NCBI RefSeq assembly: GCF_030440575.1
Contig: NZ_CP047189.1
Coordinates: 1,860,001-1,924,000 of the forward strand
Origin: Corynebacterium ciconiae DSM 44920
GTDB lineage: Bacteria; Actinomycetota; Actinomycetes; Mycobacteriales; Mycobacteriaceae
Length of the DNA: 64,000 nucleotides
Direction of reading: 5' to 3'
The notes under the pieces were generated by a model. That model was not told the origin of the DNA. It did no database searches and saw only the letters and a list, made by a program, of their open reading frames with translations. Both the position numbers and the translations under genes were made by a program. Below, one piece after another: positions 55,445 to 64,000 of this stretch (positions within the stretch are counted from its first letter, which is position 1; each line of letters begins with the position of its first letter).

Positions 55445-55830
55445 GTGTCGAGCTCCTTGGCGATAGCGCGCAGGATTGCCGCGATCTGCCGGCCGGTCTT
55501 GCGCTCGGGATAGCGGCCGGCGGCAAGCCCTGGCTGCACCTCGGTTTCGAGCACCGTCATCGCATCAGAAATCATGGAGTTCAGCTGCTCGGCCGAGTAG
55601 GTGCGGCTCGGGCGGCGGCGAGTGCGCGGGCTATCGAGCACCGTCACGCGCAGGGCCTGCGGGCCACGTCGACCAGCGGCAAAGTCAAACTCGATGCGCT
55701 GGCCCTTATGCAGCTCCTCCACCCCAGCGGGCAGCACCTGTTTGCTCACATAGCAGTCTTCCTCGCCCGGGTTGGACACGAAGCCAAACCCACGCTCGGG
55801 GTCATACCACCTCACCTTGCCGATTGGCAT
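55441..55830 (-). CDS. cspB: Cold-shock domain protein, long actinobacterial type
   Basis: 129-residue protein with an N-terminal cold-shock domain, MPIGKVRWYDPERGFGFVSN (RNP1-like KGFGFV equivalent GFGFVS) and CYVSKQVLPAG, where RNP2 VFVHxS is replaced by CYVSK. The second half (about 70-129) is not cold-shock: ARRRPSRTYSAEQLNSMISD and ERKTGRQIAAILRAIAKELD are helical. This two-part layout matches mycobacterial CspB (Rv0871) and C. glutamicum homologues, and the neighbourhood (rpf) is the same. Role: single-strand RNA/DNA binding. ATG 55830 follows AGAGGTGAT. Confidence 0.9.
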   Translation of the reverse strand: MPIGKVRWYDPERGFGFVSNPGEEDCYVSKQVLPAGVEELHKGQRIEFDFAAGRRGPQALRVTVLDSPRTRRRPSRTYSAEQLNSMISDAMTVLETEVQPGLAAGRYPERKTGRQIAAILRAIAKELDT

Positions 55831-56227
55831 GGCCTATCACCTCTTCTTTGCTCCGCACAGATAGCTTTGCACTCGTCCCAATCACCGCATCCCGCAATTC
55901 TTGGCAGGCCCAAGTGGGCCTGCACTCTTTGGTGTCGCGGTGATCGCCGAGTGCGCACAGACTAAAGAACAGTATTCTATTCTTCCCCGCCGCACTCGGC
56001 CACACCCGCCGGTGTGAAAGGCACTACGCGCCCGCCCGCTGCTGTGACGCCAGCAGTGGGCGTCTTTGGTACTGCGGGCGTGATCATCATGTGCATCTTG
56101 GCGCCACTCGAGCCCGATACCACCAGTAACATCTGCCCCACAATTCTCTATTTTCACCCCTCTAGCTGGCCAAAAGGGCGCATATATCAACCCCTAACAC
56201 GCCCCTCGCGGACATGCTAGACCACTG

Positions 56228-56243
56228 TGTGCCATAGATCACA
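56228..56243. promoter_or_regulatory. GlxR/CRP-like binding site
   Basis: TGTGCCATAGATCACA matches the corynebacterial GlxR consensus TGTGANNTANNTCACA at all but one fixed base, about 90 bp upstream of the promoter element and 412 bp from the rpf1 start. Binding is inferred. Confidence 0.6.
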
Positions 56244-56317
56244 CCAGCGGATTCGCCCACCCTGAACAGGGGATTCCTTCACGGCCGTCGCCTCTGCGTC
56301 ACCAGAGCGTGACTAAA

Positions 56318-56334
56318 TCGTTATAAACAGTTAC
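56318..56334 (+). promoter_or_regulatory. Promoter-like element of rpf1
   Basis: TCGTTATAAA (56318-56327) and GTTAC (56330-56334), shared with the M23 peptidase leader at 413-435. TATAAA could be a -10 region. Confidence 0.4.
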
Positions 56335-56484
56335 GGTGCTTGTAGGCGCTCACCGAGGAGCATCCAGCAACCATCCTGTTGCCGCACCGTAGCTGAGAAA
56401 AATATCAGCCTCGAGGCGGCCACAGCACGAAGAGCACGATTCCCTCCCTGCACTCGTGCAACGTTGAACGATGGATCGCAGTAA

Positions 56485-57246
<762 letters not shown>

Positions 57247-57318
57247 GAATCACCTCGTAGCCAATCCCTCGCCTTCAACGGCGGGGCACGGGCTCTAGGA
57301 CCACACAGGGTTTCGCAG

Positions 57319-57366
57319 CAAAGGGTCTCACCTCATCCCGCATAGGGATGGGTGGGGCCCTTTGTT
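57319..57366 (+). terminator. Intrinsic terminator of rpf1
   Basis: Long imperfect stem: arm 57320-57339 pairs with 57345-57363 around a 5-nt loop, followed by TTTGTT. Confidence 0.75.
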
Positions 57367-57586
57367 CATGCCCGCTTCAGCGGACAGATGAGGCCTGCTG
57401 GGTGCCCCCGATCACCCCACGTGTGCCTGAGACACAGATGTGGCCAAGGTGATATAAAACGCAGCGTTCGATAAACTCACCTCAGTACACGCTCGACTCA
57501 CACCCGCTGCCCGCCGAGTGGGATGGGCCCCTGCGCTCAGCGGTGTGAACCTAGGACGCAGTCTAGAGAACTAGAGGACAATCGTT

Positions 57587-58879
57587 GTGTTAAAACGATC
57601 AATCAGTATCACCATGGCCTTCGTCGGCCTCATCGTTGGCGCCGGCTTCGCATCGGGTCAAGAAATGCTGCAGTACTTCGTGGCATTCGGCCGCTGGGGT
57701 GTTCTCGGCGCCGTGATCGCCGGTGTGCTCATGGCCCTAACCGGCATGATCTGCCTGCAGCTGGGATCCTATTTCCAAGCCGATGAGCACCTTTCCGTGC
57801 TGGAGAAGGTGACCTTCCCGTGGATGTCGAAGATCCTCGACATCGCTGTCTCCATCACGCTGTTCTCCGTGGGCTTCGTGATGTTCGCCGGCGCCGGCTC
57901 GAACCTACAGCAGGAATTCGGGCTCGACGTGTGGGTGGGTGCTGTGATCATGGTGGTCATGGTGCTCGCCGCCGGAATGCTGGATGTGGGCAAGGTGTCC
58001 AATGTGATGGGTGCTGCCACCCCAGTGATCATCGTGTTTTTGGCCGGCGCCTGCATCTACGCCATGATGCACTCCGGTGAGACGCTGTCCACTCTCGAGC
58101 CGGTCGCCCACGATCTGCCCACCAGCCTGCCGAACTGGTTCATCTCCTCCATGAACTATGTGGGCTTCTGTCTCATGGTGGCTATCTCCATGGCGATCGT
58201 CATGGGTGGCGACAACGTGGATCCCCGTTCCTCCGCCATCGGTGGTCTAGCCGGCGGCACCATCTACGGCATCCTGCTCACCCTCTGCACCGTCGCCTTG
58301 TTCTCCTACATCATGGTGGTCAAAGACGAGGACATGCCGACTCTCGCCATCGTCCAGGAGATCAACCCCACCCTGGGCACCGCCATGGCGCTGGTCATCT
58401 ACATCATGATCTTCAACACCGCGATCGGCATGTTCTACGCTTTGGCCAAGCGCTTCGCCAAGGGTGACCAGAGCAAATTCCGCAAGTGGCTGTTCATCCT
58501 CGTCGGCGTGGGCTTCGTGCTCTCCTTCATCGGCTTCCGCCAACTGGTGGCCTATGTTTACCCCTCGCTCGGCTACATCGGCGTGGCACTGATCGTGGTG
58601 CTCATCGTGGCGTGGTGGCGTGGCCGCAACATGATCAAGGGCGAAACCGAGCGCCGCATCCGTATTCGCGAATTGATGGCCATGCGATTCGATCCCAACC
58701 GCTCCTATTCCCGCGAGGAGGCCGCGGAGATGCGCCGTGAGATCGCCAGCTCCAACATCGAAGACGATGAACTGCTGGAGTCCATCACCGAAGAGGTCCG
58801 CGATGAACTCGATGACCCCTCAGAGCTCGACGAGGCCACAGCTTCTCAGTCCTCCTCTGCGGAGGAAGGCACCAAGTAA
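57587..58879 (+). CDS. YkvI-like membrane protein (APC superfamily)
   Basis: 430-residue membrane protein starting GTG 57587 (MLKRSISITMAFVGLIVGAG) after AGAGGA. The opening VGAGFASGQEMLQYFVAFG with unwound first helix, ten helices in total and VAISMAIVMGGDNVDP match the YkvI-type uncharacterised transporters of the LeuT/APC fold. After helix ten come ~90 cytoplasmic residues: basic (KGETERRIRIRELMAMRF) then strongly acidic and Ser-rich (DDELLESITEEVRDELDDPS). This extension is longer than Bacillus YkvI. A branched-chain amino acid or similar substrate would fit the fold, but is unproven. Confidence 0.8.
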   Translation: MLKRSISITMAFVGLIVGAGFASGQEMLQYFVAFGRWGVLGAVIAGVLMALTGMICLQLGSYFQADEHLSVLEKVTFPWMSKILDIAVSITLFSVGFVMFAGAGSNLQQEFGLDVWVGAVIMVVMVLAAGMLDVGKVSNVMGAATPVIIVFLAGACIYAMMHSGETLSTLEPVAHDLPTSLPNWFISSMNYVGFCLMVAISMAIVMGGDNVDPRSSAIGGLAGGTIYGILLTLCTVALFSYIMVVKDEDMPTLAIVQEINPTLGTAMALVIYIMIFNTAIGMFYALAKRFAKGDQSKFRKWLFILVGVGFVLSFIGFRQLVAYVYPSLGYIGVALIVVLIVAWWRGRNMIKGETERRIRIRELMAMRFDPNRSYSREEAAEMRREIASSNIEDDELLESITEEVRDELDDPSELDEATASQSSSAEEGTK

Positions 58880-58906
58880 GCGTCGATAAGCGCCTGCGTT
58901 AACAGC

Positions 58907-58950
58907 AACACCCCGAGCTCCCCGCCATGTGCGGCGGGACTCGGGGTGTT
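58907..58950. terminator. Bidirectional terminator after the YkvI-like gene
   Basis: Arms 58907-58926 and 58933-58950 pair through AACACCCCGAG/CTCGGGGTGTT with a CCCGCC/GGCGGG inner stem. Confidence 0.75.
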
Positions 58951-58971
58951 GGCGTAGAAAGCACAAAAACA

Positions 58972-59012
58972 CACCCCGCCGGCGCAAGGAACATAACCTG
59001 TGCGGCGGGGTG
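58972..59012 (-). terminator. Second hairpin, terminator of the 63-residue gene
   Basis: Arms CACCCCGCC (58972-58980) and GGCGGGGTG (59004-59012), 15 bp past the stop of the leftward small gene. Confidence 0.55.
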
Positions 59013-59027
59013 CGGGAGAAAGAGACG

Positions 59028-59219
59028 CTAGGGGCGATTGATGCGCGTGTAGGGGTGAACGTAGCCGGTCTCCTCGTAAGGAACGGGGAAGACAAAGTCA
59101 TTACCCCACGGGCTATTTGCGCCGTCATATTCCGAGATGAGGTCAGTTACAGGGTGCTCACCGGGCGCTACGTCCGGCCAGCCCGGATCAACGTAGCCCT
59201 TCTTCTCTACATTAGCCAT
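59028..59219 (-). CDS. Conserved small protein, unknown
   Basis: 63 residues (MANVEKKGYVDPGWPDVAPG ... ETGYVHPYTRINRP), rich in Tyr, Pro, Gly and Asp, no signal peptide or membrane segment. AAAGAATGG lies at suitable distance before ATG 59219, and the gene has its own terminator, so it looks genuine. The repeated G-Y-V-[DH]-P words (GYVDPGW, GYVHPYT) near both ends are notable. I do not recognise a family; similar short proteins occur near rpf1 in corynebacteria as far as I recall. Confidence 0.6.
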   Translation of the reverse strand: MANVEKKGYVDPGWPDVAPGEHPVTDLISEYDGANSPWGNDFVFPVPYEETGYVHPYTRINRP

Positions 59220-59380
59220 GACGCCATTCTTTCAAATAGACAATTACTGTGCCCATGATTGTACCCGACGCGGGTAGTAAAATACATCGATGAGCACCCA
59301 TTCCTCGGTCCGGTCGGGGTAAGCCGCGGCTCAAGGCCGCACGCTGTGATGCGGATGCTGTCTCACCTGCGGGCGTCCTT

Positions 59381-59386
59381 TATGCT
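59381..59386 (+). promoter_or_regulatory. -10 box TATGCT, leaderless DUF3239 gene
   Basis: TATGCT ends 6 nt before ATG 59393. Confidence 0.55.
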
Positions 59387-59392
59387 TGTTCT

Positions 59393-60037
59393 ATGCCGCA
59401 GACATTTTCATTCACCGTCGATGGCCCTTATAACAAGGAACATAATGAAATGTTCCGCGATGCGCGCAGGCTCAAACTCTCCGCGCTGTTGTTCGGGCTG
59501 ATCTTCTTCGGCCTAGCGATTGGCGTGGTGTTGCTCAGCAACCAGGCCGCGTGGTCGTTCTACGCGGCTATCGCCTTCGCGGTGATCGGTCTGATCAGCC
59601 TGATCCTCATCCCCGTGCTGGATAAGCAGGTGGGCACTGCCCAGGATCTCTATGACCGCTACGAGCTTGTGCCCGCCGTGATCGCCCAAGTCAACCCACG
59701 CGACATGGTGATTCTGGCGCTGGTCAACACCAGCGTCAATCCTGCCGCGAAACCGGTGTGGGCCCTCGCGGCGCGCACCGTCACCCGCCTGGAAGGCCAC
59801 AACCGCACCGTGGGTGAACGCGTCCCCGCGGTCGCTGTTTCCGGCCGCCGCAGTGTGCGCGATCAAGACCACTGGGACGAGATCTCCCCCATGCCCATCG
59901 CCTGGGGCACACCCGATCCCGACGTGGTGCGCGATGCCATCGAGGCCATCGACACCAAGCGCTGGCGCCGGCTGCAGCAACATATCGGCAAGGTGGATGA
60001 CGTGCTGGCAACCCCTTTCAATCTTTTAGAACTCTAG
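59393..60037 (+). CDS. DUF3239-like membrane protein
   Basis: 214-residue protein with two closely spaced membrane helices near the N-terminus (LSALLFGLIFFGLAIGVVLL and FYAAIAFAVIGLISLILIPV) and a cytoplasmic C-terminal domain (YDRYELVPAVIAQVNPRDMV, NPAAKPVWALAARTVTRL, ERVPAVAVSGRRSVRDQDHW, WDEISPMPIAWGTPDPDVV). This layout fits DUF3239, a family largely limited to Corynebacterium, function unknown; the assignment is from memory. Leaderless start. The aminotransferase gene begins 16 nt after its stop, so they are probably an operon. Confidence 0.65.
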   Translation: MPQTFSFTVDGPYNKEHNEMFRDARRLKLSALLFGLIFFGLAIGVVLLSNQAAWSFYAAIAFAVIGLISLILIPVLDKQVGTAQDLYDRYELVPAVIAQVNPRDMVILALVNTSVNPAAKPVWALAARTVTRLEGHNRTVGERVPAVAVSGRRSVRDQDHWDEISPMPIAWGTPDPDVVRDAIEAIDTKRWRRLQQHIGKVDDVLATPFNLLEL

Positions 60038-60053
60038 GAATACACAAACGTTT

Positions 60054-61241
60054 ATGAACGACACCCCCACTTTCTCTCATGACCCAGGCATCGCCCGGAT
60101 GGTTCCCTTTAATGAATCCATCTTCGACACCATGACGGCCGCGGCCGCCCGCTACGATGCGATCAACCTCGGCCAGGGCTACCCGGATCACTCCGGGCCC
60201 GAGTCCATGCTGCGGATCGCCTGCGAGCACATCACCGCGGGCGATAACCAATACGCCCCGCCGCGCGGTGTAGCCGAGCTGCGCGAGGCTATCGCTAAGG
60301 AACGCAACGAGCGCTACGGGATGGCTCTCACCGCCGATAACGTGTTGGTCACCGTCGGAGCCACCGAGGCCATTGCCGCCAGCGTCATGGGCTTGGTCGA
60401 GCCCGGCCAAGAGGTAATCGTGTTCGAGCCCTACTACGACGCCTACGCCGCCTCCATTGCGCTCGCCGACGCCACCCGCGTGGCCGTGCCCCTCTCCTTC
60501 GATTCCGAGACCGGCCACTGGGACATCGACGCCGAGGCACTCGCCGCAGCCGTCACCGACAAGACGGTGGCGATCATTGTGAATAACCCCCACAACCCGA
60601 GCGGTAGCGTCTTCAGCGCCTCTGGGCTCAGCGCCCTGGCTGAGATCAGCATCGCCAACGACTTGTGGGTGATCGCCGATGAGGTCTACGAGCACCTTAT
60701 CTTCGACGGTCACCACACCCCCATCGCCACCCTGCCAGGAATGCGCGAACGCACCATCAGCATCTCCTCTGCAGCGAAAACCTTGTGCGTCACAGGCTGG
60801 AAGACAGGCTGGGCGATCGCCGAGCCGCCGTTGCTCAACGCCGTGGCACGCGCCAAGCAATACCTCAGCTTCGTGGGCACCACCCCGACCCAGCCTGCGA
60901 TCGCCTACGCGCTCAACAATGAGCAGGACTGGATCGCCGACATGGTGCGCGGGCTCGAGGAACGCAAAGACCACCTGCGCGCTGTTCTCAGTGAGATCGG
61001 CTTTAAAGTCTACGACTCCCAAGGCACCTATTTCTTGCTTGTCGACGTCGCCTCGAAGGGCTTCAAGGACGGCATCGAGTTCTGTATGCGTCTGCCCGAG
61101 ATCGCTGGGGTGGCTGCCATCCCAGTCGCTGCGTTCTGCGATGATCCCTCGCGCTGCGCTACTCTGGTGCGTTTTGCCTTCTCCAAGTCAGAGGAATCCC
61201 TTGACGAGGCTGCCCGTCGTCTACGTCAGGCTTTCGCCTAG
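60054..61241 (+). CDS. Class I/II PLP aminotransferase (DapC-like)
   Basis: 395-residue fold-type I aminotransferase. Family motifs: INLGQGYPDHSGPESML, QYAPPRGVAELREAIAKER, NNPHNPSGSVF (PLP/ substrate Asn), WVIADEVYEHLIFDGHHTPI (PLP Asp and Tyr) and SISSAAKTLCVTGWKTGWAI containing the Schiff-base lysine, then RFAFSKSEESL (carboxylate Arg). The closest positional homologue is M. tuberculosis Rv0858c, annotated DapC (N-succinyldiaminopimelate aminotransferase, lysine/meso-DAP synthesis). The same subgroup includes methionine and kynurenine aminotransferases, so substrate is uncertain. Start ATG 60054 has no strong ribosome binding site. Confidence 0.85.
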   Translation: MNDTPTFSHDPGIARMVPFNESIFDTMTAAAARYDAINLGQGYPDHSGPESMLRIACEHITAGDNQYAPPRGVAELREAIAKERNERYGMALTADNVLVTVGATEAIAASVMGLVEPGQEVIVFEPYYDAYAASIALADATRVAVPLSFDSETGHWDIDAEALAAAVTDKTVAIIVNNPHNPSGSVFSASGLSALAEISIANDLWVIADEVYEHLIFDGHHTPIATLPGMRERTISISSAAKTLCVTGWKTGWAIAEPPLLNAVARAKQYLSFVGTTPTQPAIAYALNNEQDWIADMVRGLEERKDHLRAVLSEIGFKVYDSQGTYFLLVDVASKGFKDGIEFCMRLPEIAGVAAIPVAAFCDDPSRCATLVRFAFSKSEESLDEAARRLRQAFA

Positions 61242-61331
61242 AGCCGAAGCCTTCTTTTCCTTATAGCCCTTTTCATGCCTTCTCGGCGGTTGGCGCTAGC
61301 TCCCCCACCCCACAGGGTGGCGGGAGATCGC

Positions 61332-61337
61332 TACGCT
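61332..61337 (+). promoter_or_regulatory. -10 box TACGCT, leaderless SRPBCC gene
   Basis: TACGCT ends 8 nt before ATG 61346. GGGGAGG in the spacer could instead act as a ribosome binding site of a leadered mRNA, though it sits very close to the ATG. Confidence 0.4.
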
Positions 61338-61345
61338 GGGGAGGC

Positions 61346-61819
61346 ATGAACCTTTCTGAGCTACGTAGTACCCAAGACATTTATGTTGAGGCCACCCCCA
61401 GTGAGCTGTTCGCGTTGGTCACATCGATTGAACGCACCGGCGAGTGGTCGCCGATCTGCCGCCACTGCTGGTGGGAAGATGAGAATGACAAGCACCAGAA
61501 GGGCGCATGGTTTAAGGGCCTCAACGAGACCCCCGATCGCACCTGGAAGACCCGCAGCCTTGTCACCGCCTATGAGCCCGACCGCCACTTCGAGTGGGCC
61601 GTCAACGGCGAAGTGGTCACGTGGGGCTTCATCCTCTCCCCTGAGGGCGAGGGCACTCGCCTCACCGAAACGTGGGAAGTGACCGACAAGGGTCTGGACT
61701 TCTTCAAGGACAAGTATGGCGAGGACTGGCAGGCACAGATCGCTGAGCGCCGCGATGCCGCACTAGAGGGTATTCCCGCCACTCTCGAAGCCATTAAGCG
61801 TATCGCCGAATCCTCCTAG
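61346..61819 (+). CDS. SRPBCC family protein (START-like, polyketide cyclase/dehydrase)
   Basis: 157-residue START/Bet v1-fold protein. Characteristic stretches: TQDIYVEATPSELFALVTSI, ERTGEWSPICRHCWWEDEND, ETPDRTWKTRSLVTAYEPDR, HFEWAVNGEVVTWGFILSPE and GEGTRLTETWEVTDKGLDFF. The fold makes a hydrophobic ligand cavity; ligand unknown. Homologues (Rv0856/Rv0857) also lie beside the DapC-like gene in mycobacteria. Two Cys (PICRHCWW) may be incidental. Last protein gene before the rrn operon, closed by a hairpin. Confidence 0.82.
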   Translation: MNLSELRSTQDIYVEATPSELFALVTSIERTGEWSPICRHCWWEDENDKHQKGAWFKGLNETPDRTWKTRSLVTAYEPDRHFEWAVNGEVVTWGFILSPEGEGTRLTETWEVTDKGLDFFKDKYGEDWQAQIAERRDAALEGIPATLEAIKRIAESS

Positions 61820-61857
61820 GCATCTGCTCCTAGGACTCGTTGAGAGTCGCGAACAAA

Positions 61858-61902
61858 GACCGTCTCGAGCCGCTGTTTGCAGTGGCTTGAGACGGTATTT
61901 CT
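61858..61902. terminator. Terminator after the SRPBCC gene
   Basis: Stem ACCGTCTCGAGCC / GGCTTGAGACGGT (starting at 61859, ending at 61896), followed by ATTTCT. Confidence 0.75.
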
Positions 61903-61969
61903 ATGGCTGTGTCGGGGGCGTGGCCGTGGCCTGAATAGCCCGCAGGATTAGCACGGTCTATAGGTATTA

Positions 61970-62011
61970 AAAAAGAGAGAAGGCGCACCGGGTGGGGTGT
62001 GCCTTCTCTCT
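61970..62011 (-). terminator. rrn operon terminator
   Basis: On the minus strand a 16-bp stem (AGAGAGAAGGCACACC with its partner at 61974-61990) is followed by a T6 tract, 17 nt past the 5S gene. Confidence 0.85.
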
Positions 62012-62027
62012 GTGTTGTGTAGTTTTA

Positions 62028-62146
62028 GGTCGGCGGTGACTTACTCTCCCACACCCTCCCGGGTGCAGTACCATCAGCGCTGTCGGGCTTAGCTTCCGGG
62101 TTCGGAATGGGACCGGGCGTGTCCCCGATGCTATAACCACCGACAC
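62028..62146 (-). rRNA. rrf: 5S ribosomal RNA
   Basis: About 118 nt on the minus strand. The conserved blocks GGTCCCATTCCGAACCCGGA and AAGCTAAGCCC, the 5' end TGTCGGTGGTTATAGC and the 3' end TCACCGCCGACC pair to close helix I. Ends are approximate by a few bases. Confidence 0.93.
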
Positions 62147-62239
62147 ATCTATAGGTGTGTTTGGGTGTGTTGTTTCAGATACTGTGTAGTGGACGCGTGC
62201 GGCTTATAGCGTTTGGTTTTTTGGTTTGTGGTGTGTTTT

Positions 62240-64000
<1,761 letters not shown>

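Overview
This window is a high-GC actinobacterial chromosome segment, almost certainly Corynebacterium. The basis is the close protein-level match (from memory) to C. glutamicum loci (pgi, csm, pcrA, cysQ-thyA-folA, the DUF485-mctC operon, gltA-fkbP, serC, rpf1), gene neighbourhoods also shared with Mycobacterium tuberculosis (M23 peptidase/uvrD1/chorismate mutase/pgi; lhr-nei; serC/DUF3027/cspB/rpf/aminotransferase), and many leaderless genes with a TANNNT -10 box 6-8 nt before the start codon. The species cannot be fixed from the window alone.

Layout. 1-13.4 kb: start of a PerM-like membrane protein (-), secreted M23 peptidase, PcrA helicase (-), chorismate mutase, succinate-semialdehyde dehydrogenase (-), a fructose-type PTS EIIBCA, a DUF1707 protein, glucose-6-phosphate isomerase and an MFS transporter. 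12.6-24 kb: the Nei glycosylase and the Lhr helicase (-), then cysQ, thyA, folA and a mycoredoxin (+), an orphan cobF and a small protein (-), a lipoprotein and a P-loop kinase. 24-28.3 kb: a decayed mobile region beside tRNA-Arg(CCT), holding a phage DNA polymerase remnant with stops and a frameshift, an intact UDG-like gene, overlapping small phage genes and a shattered transposase-like gene.

28.5-45 kb: CPA2 antiporter, serine-hydrolase-like secreted protein, MctC carboxylate symporter with its DUF485 partner, CtpE-type P-ATPase and aldo/keto reductase (all -), an ABC exporter pair, a flavin monooxygenase and a fused acyl-CoA carboxyltransferase (+), FKBP and citrate synthase (-). A 970-bp structured divergent spacer separates gltA from serC. 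45.8-55.8 kb: serC, sepH-DUF6928, an rRNA/tRNA methyltransferase, a LysE exporter, an NCS2 purine permease, an unrecognised gene, DUF3027, a glutaminyl cyclase lipoprotein, DUF2771 and a cold-shock protein. 55.8-64 kb: rpf1 with a long regulated leader, a YkvI-like membrane protein, two conserved small or unknown proteins, a DapC-like aminotransferase, a SRPBCC protein, and the 5S and 3' 23S rRNA genes of an rrn operon transcribed leftward.

Most of the window is core housekeeping: nucleotide/folate (thyA-folA), central carbon (pgi, gltA, mctC, PTS), serine and aromatic biosynthesis, DNA repair (pcrA, nei, lhr) and cell wall/division (M23, rpf1, sepH). No CRISPR array, toxin-antitoxin pair or defence island was seen. 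The most unusual parts are the decayed phage region with one intact gene, the widespread leaderless promoter architecture, the convergent genes sharing palindromic stop tetranucleotides, and the structured gltA-serC spacer.
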